Source of the DNA: an uncultured Campylobacteraceae bacterium
GTDB lineage: Bacteria > Campylobacterota > Campylobacteria > Campylobacterales > Arcobacteraceae
Assembly (NCBI GenBank): GCA_913057765.1
Contig: CAJXPH010000012.1
Span: 1 to 24,024 of the forward strand
Direction: 5' to 3'
Length of the DNA: 24,024 bases
In this document: positions 1-8,164 of the stretch, in pieces
Layout: each line of letters begins with the position of its first letter
Numbering within the stretch: the first letter of the stretch is position 1
Notes under the pieces: model-generated
The model's input: only the letters and a program-made list of their open reading frames with translations
The model's database searches: none
Told to the model about the DNA's origin: nothing
Program-made: the position numbers and the translations under genes

Positions 1-41
1 TATCCTCTTCGTCGGCAGCGTCAGATGTGTATAAGAGACAG
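1..41 (+). other. Nextera adapter with i5 index (sequencing artefact)
   Basis: Bases 9-41 match the 33-nt Nextera/Tn5 Read 1 adapter exactly, ending in the Tn5 mosaic end (AGATGTGTATAAGAGACAG). Bases 1-8 (TATCCTCT) match a Nextera i5 index that I recall as N/S503. Genomic sequence starts at base 42. This is synthetic library sequence left in the assembly, and a reverse-complement copy sits at the other end. Confidence 0.98.
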
Positions 42-1939
42 GTCTTAGAATATTTAACAACTTTATATAAATAGTTTCTTTTTGATGTTAAAAAGTCTTC
101 AATTTTCTCAAATCCAAAATTTGCTTTTAATTTTGTAAGAATTTCATCTTCTCTTGGGTGATAAACTGTGAATCTAGTCGGTTCTTTCTCGTATAATAAA
201 ACAGATTCTGCTATTTGTTGTTCGAAGTGTGCGATAGTAGCTTGTGTTGTTTGAATATATGAATAAGATAAGGCACCATTAAAATATGCAAACTTTTTTC
301 TAAGTGCAGAGATATTTTCTAAAATTGCTCTATGATATTGTTTTAAGACATTTTCATATGCTTTTGCAGCAAAATGTCTCGTTGTTGAAAATTCTGTATC
401 AGATGCAATTTCTCTATGTTTTTTTATAAGTTCATAAGGTTCTTGCCATCTGTTCACTTTATTTTTAATGTCTCTATATACATTTCTAAATGCTTCATCT
501 GCATTTATCTCTATTTCTTTTAATTGTTTAATCGCGCGTTTAAACATTTTGTCAACTGTTTGGTCATCGTAAAATAGGTTTTTATATACATTATCAGAAT
601 CAATCCAATATGTGTCATATTCGATTTTTTCAAAGTTGTCTTTACTTAAAAATCCACCTTTTTTTTCAAATCTATGCGCTTTTTGTTTTTTGATACTTTT
701 ATATGTTTCATGAGACATTTTTTCCATAATAGCTTCTAAAGAGTTATATATTCCAAATAACTCTTTTGAGTAAGTTTTATGAATATTTTCAAAGTCAGCT
801 AAGATATCTTCTTCTGAATTTTTTAAGATTTCGCATAAAGAGTTATATACTCCAATAATTGTTTCATTTTCTTTTACTAAAATGTCACAAATACCTTTTA
901 AATCTTTTTTAATTGCAAATTCTTTTGATTCTTCAGCTTGTGGTCGCAATGTATTTTCAATAAAATTTAGAACTTCTTGTATGTTTGATTCTTCGAATAT
1001 TTTATCATTATTGGATGTATCTAGGTTATTTATCTCATCTACTTCTTTATAGTAGTTATCAAAATCTTTTGTAATGGAAGCAACATTACCACTTAGTGAA
1101 CTTCTTATATTTCGTAAAAGTTTATCTTGTTTGTCTTTTATTAAAACATCTTGATGGTGTGCTCTTGATTCTAATGCCATTTTTGCTGATATAGGTGTGA
1201 CTTGTGAAAAATATTGGGCGAATTTTTCACTTACATATTTAGTTGTTGTATCTATTTGTTCTTGATTGAATTTATCTTTTTGATTTAGTACACATAAAGA
1301 TTTATTTTTGAAATGTTCTAAGTATTCTTCTAAAACTTCTGCTTCAGACATTTTCCCAGCATTATCAATTAGTGTTAACCATATGATTCCTCCAACATCT
1401 CTTAAAACATTTCTTGTCGTATCTGTATCACTTTGAGACTGTGAATTAAGCCCTGGTGTATCAACAAATGATATATCTTTTAAAATATCCATTGGTGCAT
1501 AAAGTGTAAGATATTTAATATCTTGCATTTCATTTTGTCTTTGGTCGGTAAAATCTGAAATTGCTTCTATTGGCGCATATTCTTGTGCTCCAGAATAATA
1601 AGTAATTTTTAATTTATATTCTTCTCCATAGTTAATGAAATTTACTTTTGATGTAACAGGTGTAATTCCTGTTGGTAAAATATTTCTTGAAAGTAGGGCA
1701 TTTAAAAATGTAGATTTACCAGATGAAAATTGTCCTGTAATTGCAACTTCCATTGGATATCTTGCACGTCTAATTTGTTTATCTAAAATAGACTTTAATT
1801 GCATAGAAGGATAGAATTTATTATCTAATAATTTTGCACTTACTCTTTTTATATCTCCAACTAAACCTTTCTCGAATTCTTCTTCTTTTTGAACAAATTT
1901 ATCATTATATTCTTTTACAAAACTACTTAAAATACTCAT
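42..1939 (-). CDS. Dynamin-like GTPase, second of a pair (3' end cut by contig end)
   Basis: The reading frame opens at ATG 1937-1939 and stays open to the adapter junction. That gives 632 genomic codons with no stop, so the C-terminus is missing. The N-terminal half is a dynamin-type GTPase: P-loop GQFSSGKST at residues 69-77, a likely switch threonine near 93, DTPG at 160-163, and NQKD at 219-222. From about residue 270 on it is charged and helical in character, as expected for a dynamin stalk or neck. The ATG overlaps the stop of the upstream GTPase gene as ATGA (4 bp), which predicts translational coupling and a stoichiometric pair. From position and domain layout it is the likely counterpart of C. 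jejuni Cj0412 (DLP2), which from memory forms a hetero-oligomer with Cj0411 and tethers membranes. The family call is firm; the role is inferred from the homologous pair. The frame continues through the adapter, so any protein predicted to base 1 carries about 14 artefactual residues. Confidence 0.9.
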
Positions 1940-4272
1940 AGTTTAAGTCCTTTGTTAATTAATTCAAGTTTTTTTATCTTTTTATGGATTTTTATTGTCA
2001 TTTCATCTTTATTTGCTTCATTTTCTTCAAATGTAGAGATTCTGTCTTGTAATGATTTTTCATCTTTTTTCAATTTATGCTCAAATACTTGTAATGGTTC
2101 AGCTAGTTCTTTAAAAAAGTTTTCTATTAAAATAGCAGATATAGAATTGGCTTTTTCTTTTATGTTTTTTTCAATAGGATTAAATTCCTCTTTTATAAAG
2201 AGTTCAATATTTCTATCAAGTTCTGGAAGTTTATTTGCTTTACTTTTTGATACTTCATTTACTATTTTTGAAATTAATACATCATTTGATGAAGTTAAGA
2301 ATCCTGCTTTAAAGTCATCTTGGAAAAAACCTCTAGCATCAAAATTGTCATTTTTATGACCAATTATAAATCCTAAGTCTTGATACTTCTGTTCACATAT
2401 CTCACCAATATTTTGAGATTTCTTAATAAATTTATATCTATAATCTCTAATTATATCAATAATCCCATCTTTAATTGCAGTTTCAACAATAGTTTTTATT
2501 CTCGAACTCTCTGGCTTTTTCTTAGTTTTTTCAAAAGAGTATTTAACATCTGAAAAAACTCTTTGTTTAATTATATTTTGTAAATCAATAAGTTCTGTAC
2601 TTAAAAAAGTTTCTAATGTTTCAATATAATTTTTTGCATCATTTTTATATATATTTATATCTTCACTCATAACTGTAAAGATTTTTTCATTTGTATCTTT
2701 TTTCTTATTGAAATCTTCTAAATCAGCTTCTAATTCTTCTTTTGATTTTGATAACAAAATTAATTCATAATTAAAAGATTTTAATTCTTTTCCTATTGTT
2801 TTGACTAATTGAGCTTTTGCACCTTTTATAATTAAATCGGATTTTGAAGAATCATTTCCAAAAAGTGTTTCATCAAGATATTCCTCAATTTCTAAGATAC
2901 CTGTATCTTCTAAATTATATCCTGCATCAATTGCTTCTTTACTTTTACCTGTCCTATGTAGAAGCGCCATTTTCCCGGAAATTGGAATAAATTTAATACT
3001 ATTTAAAATGTAGTCAAGTTTACTATCTTTATTTTGTGCTTTTAATTGTCTTTCAATAGAAGATTTTGTATAGTTAATTACTTCTTCTAGTTGCTCATTT
3101 GAAACAGTATCTGCTCTTGTAATTACAACAAGTAGCTTTGTAATGTTTTGATAAAGTAGGGCATCAATTATAAACTCAATATCTTTTAATGTAGCACTTT
3201 GAGATACATTCATTAAATGAAGCATTAAATCACATTGTGATAAATACTCTTTTGTAATCTCTTCTCTTTGAATAACAGGGTCATCTAATCCCGGTGTATC
3301 AACTATTTCTATACCATCTGAAAGAAAATTTAAGTCAGATTTTAACTCAACATACTTAACTAAATTACATTTTTTGCCACTTGCTTCTGCTGATGTGTAG
3401 GCTGCAAGATTGTTGATATCAACTTTTTCACTATGAGATTCTTCTTTAATTAAGTTTGTTAACTCTTCACCAAAGATCTTTTTTGTTTCGTTAACAAACT
3501 CTTTTATAGAATCAATTTCTTTTGCTGTATTTTCAATTCTATTCCATTCATCTTTGTTCCAGTAAAAGACATTTGCTTCAGGTTTTCCATATTTTACAAT
3601 TGTTAAATTTGCAGTTTCAGGTACAACTGCACTTCCAAGTATTTCTTGTCCCATTAAAGCATTAAGCATAGTAGATTTTCCGGCATTCATAACACCAGTA
3701 ATTCCTATAGAGAATTTTTGATTAGCTAAATAATTTGATGTTTCTATTAGTTCTTCTATAAAATCTTTTGAATTAAATATGTCTTGTAATTCATTTACTA
3801 AATCATCTAACTCTATTTTTGCTTCTTTAAATGGTTTATTGTTATTAATTTGTATATTATCTTTGACTTCAATTTCGTCATTAGTAGTTAATTCTTCAGG
3901 GTCAAAAAGTGATATTAACCTTTTATATTCAGAATCAGCAAGTATATTTTCTTTTTTAAGATATTCAAAACTTTTATGAATTTTTGATATATCTTCATCT
4001 TGGGTATTAACTCCAATAGTTTCAATAATGCAATATTGCAACTGGTGTAATTCTTCTAGATTCTTAACTTCTTTATTTGTTATTTTTGAAATTAAATTTT
4101 TAAAACTATTTAAAGTGATAAATCTTTCATAATCTTTTCTTGTTGCACATAATGCTAATGCTGCAATGTCAAAGAAATCTTCTTTATCTTTATTCTGTGT
4201 TGTTCCATAAGTTGTAGTTCGTTCTACAACACTTCCGTGATATAATAAAAAATAATCATTAGCCAAACTCAA
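1936..4272 (-). CDS. Dynamin-like GTPase, first of a pair
   Basis: This 778-residue protein has a GTPase domain set back from the N-terminus: P-loop GVMNAGKST at residues 193-201, PET (switch threonine) at 218-220, DTPG at 325-328, and TRAD (G4) at 385-388. About 185 residues precede the G domain and form a separate N-terminal helical region. Residues about 500-580 and 690-775 are rich in Lys, Glu and Leu and look like long stalk helices or coiled coil. I see no transmembrane segment. The start is TTG (4270-4272), chosen because a GGAGG ribosome binding site lies 7 nt upstream. It follows frdB across a terminator, so it probably has its own promoter in the AT-rich 4285-4350 region, though I could not pick a convincing -10 box. 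The order frdC-frdA-frdB-GTPase-GTPase matches C. jejuni Cj0408-Cj0412 as I recall it, making this the DLP1 (Cj0411) counterpart. The inferred role is membrane tethering or remodelling with its partner. It could be mislabelled as an Era-like or generic 50S-binding GTPase, but size and the tandem partner argue for dynamin. Confidence 0.9.
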   Translation of the reverse strand: MSLANDYFLLYHGSVVERTTTYGTTQNKDKEDFFDIAALALCATRKDYERFITLNSFKNLISKITNKEVKNLEELHQLQYCIIETIGVNTQDEDISKIHKSFEYLKKENILADSEYKRLISLFDPEELTTNDEIEVKDNIQINNNKPFKEAKIELDDLVNELQDIFNSKDFIEELIETSNYLANQKFSIGITGVMNAGKSTMLNALMGQEILGSAVVPETANLTIVKYGKPEANVFYWNKDEWNRIENTAKEIDSIKEFVNETKKIFGEELTNLIKEESHSEKVDINNLAAYTSAEASGKKCNLVKYVELKSDLNFLSDGIEIVDTPGLDDPVIQREEITKEYLSQCDLMLHLMNVSQSATLKDIEFIIDALLYQNITKLLVVITRADTVSNEQLEEVINYTKSSIERQLKAQNKDSKLDYILNSIKFIPISGKMALLHRTGKSKEAIDAGYNLEDTGILEIEEYLDETLFGNDSSKSDLIIKGAKAQLVKTIGKELKSFNYELILLSKSKEELEADLEDFNKKKDTNEKIFTVMSEDINIYKNDAKNYIETLETFLSTELIDLQNIIKQRVFSDVKYSFEKTKKKPESSRIKTIVETAIKDGIIDIIRDYRYKFIKKSQNIGEICEQKYQDLGFIIGHKNDNFDARGFFQDDFKAGFLTSSNDVLISKIVNEVSKSKANKLPELDRNIELFIKEEFNPIEKNIKEKANSISAILIENFFKELAEPLQVFEHKLKKDEKSLQDRISTFEENEANKDEMTIKIHKKIKKLELINKGLKL

Positions 4273-4279
4273 AGGAGTA

Positions 4280-4284
4280 CCTCC
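4280..4284 (-). promoter_or_regulatory. Ribosome binding site deciding a TTG start
   Basis: Read on the minus strand this is GGAGG, 7 nt before TTG at 4270-4272. It is the best Shine-Dalgarno match near the start and fixes the non-ATG start of the dynamin-like gene. GGAG can pair with CTCC three bases later, so a small 4-bp hairpin could partly mask the site; that is only a possibility. Confidence 0.75.
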
Positions 4285-4350
4285 AATTTTTGAAGTTGTA
4301 TTTTAAATAAATATAAAAAAAATAAATTAGTTTCTATAGTCCTAAAATAC

Positions 4351-4397
4351 AAAAAGTTAATCACCTATCTCTCTATTGAGTAGGTAATTAACTTTTT
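4351..4397 (-). terminator. Rho-independent terminator after frdCAB
   Basis: Bases 4351-4367 and 4381-4397 form a 17-bp stem with one G-U wobble and a 13-nt loop. On the minus strand the stem ends in TTTTT, followed by GTATTTTA. Its position 40 nt past the frdB stop makes it the end of the frd transcript. The A-tract on the other side means it could also act in the opposite direction, but no plus-strand gene needs it. Confidence 0.85.
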
Positions 4398-4407
4398 ATA
4401 CTTGTAC

Positions 4408-4434
4408 TATATGAGAGGAATATCCTCTCATATA
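4408..4434 (-). other. Perfect 12-bp hairpin directly after the frdB stop
   Basis: Arms 4408-4419 and 4423-4434 (TATATGAGAGGA and its complement) pair perfectly around a 3-nt loop. The hairpin starts 2 nt after the frdB stop codon and has no T-tract of its own. It lies just before the intrinsic terminator, so it may protect the mRNA 3' end or help ribosome release and termination. The function is inference. Confidence 0.7.
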
Positions 4435-4436
4435 AA

Positions 4437-5171
4437 TTATCTAAGTGCTACTAGTTTTCTTCTTAAGTAAGCAATTTTATTTTGTAATGGTAAGTGTTTT
4501 GGACAATGATCTTCACAAGCTAGTAAAGACATACATCCAAAGATTCCATCATCATCACCGATTAATTCATAGAAATCCTCGGCAGTTCTTGTATCGTGTG
4601 GGTCAACTTCGAATCTTGCAACTCTATTAAGTCCAACTGGCCCAATAAAATCAGGTCTCATAAGTTTTGTACCACAAGAAGCAACACAAATACCACACTC
4701 AATACATCTATCTAATTCAAATGTTTGGTCAGCAATATCTGGATCAACTCTTTCTTCCATTTTTGAGATATCAGTTTCTTCACCATTGCTAACAATCCAT
4801 GATTCAACTTTTTTCGACATATCGTCCATCCATTTACCAGTATTAATTGATAAATCTTTGATTAATTCAAATGCTGGCATTGGAAGAAGTGTTAATTTCC
4901 CTTCAGGGTAATTAGCAATAAGTGTTCTACAAGCAAGGGCTGGTTTACCATTTACAACCATCCCACAAGAACCACAGATTCCCGCTCGACATACAAAGTC
5001 AAAAGATAAATCTGCATCCATTTCTTCTCTGATTTTCATTAGTGCAATGAAAAGAGTCATACCTGGAGTCTCTTCTAATTTATAATCCACGTAATGAGGT
5101 TTAGAAACCTTAGATCTTGGATTAAACTTAAGTACTGATATAGTTATTTCTCTACCTTTTTCTACACTCAT
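4437..5171 (-). CDS. frdB: Fumarate reductase iron-sulfur subunit FrdB
   Basis: FrdB passes electrons between the di-haem membrane subunit FrdC and the flavin of FrdA, on the cytoplasmic face of the membrane. Three clusters can be read from the 244 residues. The [2Fe-2S] ligands are C61, C66, C69 and C81. The [4Fe-4S] ligands are C156, C159, C162 and C223. The [3Fe-4S] ligands are C166, C213 and C219. These match the Wolinella succinogenes pattern at a constant offset of five residues, as I recall that protein. ATG at 5169-5171 overlaps the frdA stop by one base (TAATG), so the two are translationally coupled. The length is normal for the family. The complex can work as fumarate reductase or, as reported for C. 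jejuni, as the succinate dehydrogenase; the sequence does not say which dominates. Confidence 0.97.
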   Translation of the reverse strand: MSVEKGREITISVLKFNPRSKVSKPHYVDYKLEETPGMTLFIALMKIREEMDADLSFDFVCRAGICGSCGMVVNGKPALACRTLIANYPEGKLTLLPMPAFELIKDLSINTGKWMDDMSKKVESWIVSNGEETDISKMEERVDPDIADQTFELDRCIECGICVASCGTKLMRPDFIGPVGLNRVARFEVDPHDTRTAEDFYELIGDDDGIFGCMSLLACEDHCPKHLPLQNKIAYLRRKLVALR

Positions 5172-7156
5172 TACTTATCTCCTGCTCTTTCATTTTTCTC
5201 TTTATAGTTCATTGGTAAAACAAACGGCATTAATGCATCTTGGATCTCGTGTCTATCTTTTCCTTCTGCTTCCATTTTTTCTACAATGGCATCTACTTCT
5301 TCTTGTCTTTTTGATGATAGTTCATTTTCTATAATCATACCTTTAGCACCATAACCTCTAAATGCTGGAGGCATTTCCATTGTCATAATATCTAACTGTT
5401 CGTATGTAATTGTAGGTTGCGTATCATCTTCACTTGGCCAAGAAGTTAATGTTCTACTTAACCAGTTCGCATCATCTCTTTTTAGGTAATCTTCTCTATA
5501 GTGAGCACCTCTAGATTCAGTTCTTTCTCTTCCACCTTTAGCTACACAAAGTGCAATTTTAAGCATTCTTGGAACTCTATATGCTTCTTCTAATTCAGGG
5601 TTACCAACTCTTTCTTTAGATTTAACATTGATTTGTTTTGTTTTCTTTAATAATTCTTCTAATTCATCAACCGCTTCTGCAAGACCTGTACCATCTCTAA
5701 AAATACCAACTTTATTGTCCATTAGATTTTGCATTTTATTCTTGATTCTGAAAATGTCTTCAGTTCCATTGTATGCTAAAATTTCATCTAAATATGTATC
5801 TTGTTTATCAAGAGCTTTTTGAACAGTTGATGTAGCAATAGTTACATCATTTTCTAAACAATAGTCTGCAAAATAGTTACCAATAATCATACCTGCTACA
5901 ACTGTTTCAGATACTGAGTTTCCACCAAGTCTATTAAATCCGTGCATATCCCAACAAGCTGCTTCGCCACAAGAGAATAATCCACTTAAGTTTTGAGATT
6001 CACCAGTTGGTTTAGTTCTAATTCCACCCATTGAGTAATGTTGCATAGGAAGAACAGGAGCCCAACCTTTTTTACCTTCGTCAGCTGGATCAATACCATT
6101 AAAGATTTGACAAATTTCTTGAACGTCTCTTAAGTTCTTTTCAATATGTTCTCTACCTAAAATTGAGATATCTAACCAAATGTGATCACCATATGGAGAA
6201 GGTACACCTTTCCCATTTCTAATGTGCTCAATCATTCTTCTTGATACAACGTCTCTTGAAGCAAGTTCTTTTTTCTCAGGTTCGTAATCTGGCATAAATC
6301 TATGACCATCAACGTCTCTTAAAATTCCCCCATCTCCTCTACAACCTTCAGTTAATAAAATACCTGATGGTACAATTGGTGTTGGGTGAAATTGAACAGC
6401 TTCCATATTCCCAAGTGTTGCCACACCAGTTTCAAGTGCAATAGCAGCTCCTATACCTTCACAAATTACAGCATTTGTAGTTTGTTTAAATACTCTACCA
6501 TATCCACCAGTTGCAATACATGTACCTTTAGCAACGTAAGCTTCTAATTCACCAGTAATTAAATCTCTAACGATTGAACCATAACATCTACCACCTTCGT
6601 GGATTAATGATAAAGCTTCTTTTCTATCTCTAATATCAACATCAATTTTTAGTGCTTCATTTGCAACACCAAATAACATTGTATGTCCAGTTGCATCTGC
6701 TGTATAACATGTTCGCCATTTTTTAGTACCACCAAAGTCTCTTGACATAATTAACCCATGTCTATCTGCATCTTCAGTAATAGTAGTTTTCTTAGCATTG
6801 ATAACTGCTTCTCTAGCACCTTCTCTAACTCTAGTCCAAGGTACACCCCAAGATGCTAATTCTCTAATTGCTTTTGGTGCAGTATGTACAAACATTCTTG
6901 CAACATCTTGATCACATCCCCAGTCAGAACCTTTTACAGTATCTGCGAAGTGCATATCTTCATTATCTCCATCAGACATTTTAGAGTTACCTAAAGATGC
7001 TTGCATCCCACCTTGTGCAGCAGCACTATGAGATCTTTTAACAGGAACTAATGATAAAACGACAGTACTTAATCCTTTTTTCTGTGCAGCAACTCCAGCT
7101 CTTAAACCAGCAAGTCCTCCACCAATAACTAGTGCATCACAATAATTAATTTTCAT
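5171..7156 (-). CDS. frdA: Fumarate reductase flavoprotein subunit FrdA
   Basis: This is the catalytic subunit that interconverts fumarate and succinate, with covalently bound FAD. Of 661 residues, the dinucleotide-binding motif GGGLAG is at 12-17 and the covalent FAD histidine is H43 in RSHSAAAQGG. Active-site residues include H257 (FHPTP), R301 (SRDVVSR), H373 (QHYSMGG) and R409 (FNRLGGNS). R301 falls at the same number as the proton-shuttling arginine I recall for W. succinogenes FrdA (656 residues). There is no twin-arginine signal, so it acts in the cytoplasm; this separates it from the periplasmic Mfr/SdhABE-type enzymes of some Campylobacterota. ATG 7154-7156 overlaps the frdC stop by one base, and its own stop overlaps frdB. 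The gene looks intact. Confidence 0.97.
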   Translation of the reverse strand: MKINYCDALVIGGGLAGLRAGVAAQKKGLSTVVLSLVPVKRSHSAAAQGGMQASLGNSKMSDGDNEDMHFADTVKGSDWGCDQDVARMFVHTAPKAIRELASWGVPWTRVREGAREAVINAKKTTITEDADRHGLIMSRDFGGTKKWRTCYTADATGHTMLFGVANEALKIDVDIRDRKEALSLIHEGGRCYGSIVRDLITGELEAYVAKGTCIATGGYGRVFKQTTNAVICEGIGAAIALETGVATLGNMEAVQFHPTPIVPSGILLTEGCRGDGGILRDVDGHRFMPDYEPEKKELASRDVVSRRMIEHIRNGKGVPSPYGDHIWLDISILGREHIEKNLRDVQEICQIFNGIDPADEGKKGWAPVLPMQHYSMGGIRTKPTGESQNLSGLFSCGEAACWDMHGFNRLGGNSVSETVVAGMIIGNYFADYCLENDVTIATSTVQKALDKQDTYLDEILAYNGTEDIFRIKNKMQNLMDNKVGIFRDGTGLAEAVDELEELLKKTKQINVKSKERVGNPELEEAYRVPRMLKIALCVAKGGRERTESRGAHYREDYLKRDDANWLSRTLTSWPSEDDTQPTITYEQLDIMTMEMPPAFRGYGAKGMIIENELSSKRQEEVDAIVEKMEAEGKDRHEIQDALMPFVLPMNYKEKNERAGDK

Positions 7157-7941
7157 TACGCAATTCTCCCATTATTAATTTTATATTCCATAACTTGTGC
7201 TGTAGGAGTATATCTTTCACCTTGTTTATCAGCGTGATCCATACCAATTTTCATATATGCAGCAAGTGTAGTAAATCCTAAAATTAAGAAGAAGTAAGTT
7301 AATGCTTTTTTCCATTTTTTAAGTTTAATTCTTGCAGCTTTAGGATCCTTACCATCAAACCATCCCCATTTAACGGCTAATCTATATAGACCAATTGTTC
7401 CATGAAATTCAACAGCTAATAATAATAGAATGTATAATGGCCACATCCACTCAGACCAAACTCTATCTGCAGAAGCATAAGGACCAATAGCATCAGAATT
7501 TGTCATAATGATGTATAAGTGAATTGAACCTAAGAAGAACATTGCAAAACCAGTGAATGCTTGAATAAACCAAAGTTTAGTATCTTCATGATCCATGTTA
7601 TCTGCATGTGCTTTCATTACTTGGTACTGTTTAAAGTTACCTGGAAGTTTTCTCATCCCCATTGCAGCATGTGTAATAAATATTACAAATATTACGAATG
7701 CAACAATAGATACTAAAATTGGACTTCCTCCATCGAATATAAAACTAGCTTCAAGAAGTTTTGTAACCCCGTACATAAAATCTTTACTAATTAAAATAGA
7801 CGATACTAATAACATATGTCCCCACATAAAAAGACCTAGAAATAGTCCCGTTGCACTTTGAATATAATCAAGCTTTGCTGGCATCCTACTCTTTTTTCTT
7901 TCTACAGTCTCACCTAAATAACCTTCTATTAGGTCACTCAT
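7156..7941 (-). CDS. frdC: Fumarate reductase di-haem cytochrome b subunit FrdC
   Basis: FrdC is the membrane anchor that oxidises menaquinol. The 261-residue protein has five hydrophobic spans. The four haem-b ligands H42, H91, H141 and H180 sit exactly two residues before H44, H93, H143 and H182 of W. succinogenes FrdC as I recall it. Two glutamates of known importance there also map two residues earlier: E64 (menaquinol site, Wolinella E66) and E178 (E-pathway proton transfer, Wolinella E180). The bound-haem and E-pathway machinery is therefore complete, which makes this a B-type quinol:fumarate reductase. It is the first gene of the frdCAB operon, and an AAGGA ribosome binding site precedes ATG 7939-7941. 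A -10 box and direct repeats lie upstream. Confidence 0.97.
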   Translation of the reverse strand: MSDLIEGYLGETVERKKSRMPAKLDYIQSATGLFLGLFMWGHMLLVSSILISKDFMYGVTKLLEASFIFDGGSPILVSIVAFVIFVIFITHAAMGMRKLPGNFKQYQVMKAHADNMDHEDTKLWFIQAFTGFAMFFLGSIHLYIIMTNSDAIGPYASADRVWSEWMWPLYILLLLAVEFHGTIGLYRLAVKWGWFDGKDPKAARIKLKKWKKALTYFFLILGFTTLAAYMKIGMDHADKQGERYTPTAQVMEYKINNGRIA

Positions 7942-7985
7942 TTGACATCCTTTCCTATGAATTTGTTTATGAATTTAATAGCAAG

Positions 7986-7991
7986 AGTATA
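7986..7991 (-). promoter_or_regulatory. Candidate -10 box for frdCAB
   Basis: The minus strand reads TATACT, about 45 nt before the frdC ATG, which would give a leader of roughly 37 nt. No good -35 hexamer lies 17 bp upstream; weak or absent -35 boxes are usual for Campylobacterota sigma-70 promoters. Direct repeats lie about 60 and 80 bp upstream of the predicted start, as for an activator. Confidence 0.45.
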
Positions 7992-8023
7992 GCGAAAAAC
8001 TGCTTATAAGGGAGAGTGTTTTT

Positions 8024-8065
8024 ATGTAAAAGTTATGTACAATTGTTGTGCGTGATGTACAATTG
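8024..8065. repeat. Direct repeats upstream of frdC, possible regulator binding sites
   Basis: ATGTACAATTG occurs at 8035-8045 and again at 8055-8065, exactly 20 bp apart, so both would sit on the same helix face. A weaker copy, ATGTAAAA, is at 8024-8031, 11 bp from the first. They lie between the nuo terminator and the candidate frd -10 box. Spacing and position fit tandem sites for a response regulator or other activator; which protein binds is unknown. Confidence 0.55.
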
Positions 8066-8073
8066 GAAAATAG

Positions 8074-8097
8074 AAAAGCCCTATTACTAGGGCTTTT
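8074..8097 (-). terminator. Rho-independent terminator of the nuo operon
   Basis: AAAAGCCCTA (8074-8083) and TAGGGCTTTT (8088-8097) form a perfect 10-bp stem with a 4-nt loop. On the minus strand it is followed by CTATTTTCC, and its own stem ends in TTTT. It lies 68 nt after the nuoN stop and separates the nuo and frd transcription units. The near-symmetric sequence could also terminate in the plus direction. Confidence 0.8.
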
Positions 8098-8164
8098 GAA
8101 GATATGTGTGATATATGTTTAATTTTAAAATATTATGCACATATGTTACTAATCAACTCAACAA

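Noticed and set aside
1952..2359. 135-codon plus-strand open frame
   Set aside because: It lies wholly antisense to the dynamin-like GTPase, has low-complexity Ser/Phe composition and no ribosome binding site. Other plus-strand frames over the nuo and frd genes were rejected for the same reason.
4437..7941. Periplasmic methylmenaquinol:fumarate reductase or SdhABE-type enzyme
   Set aside because: FrdA lacks a twin-arginine signal and FrdC has all four haem histidines and the E-pathway glutamate of the Wolinella cytoplasmic QFR.
8098..8164. Possible small RNA or extra gene between nuoN and the terminator
   Set aside because: The stretch is short and AT-rich, with no stable fold or open frame that I could see.
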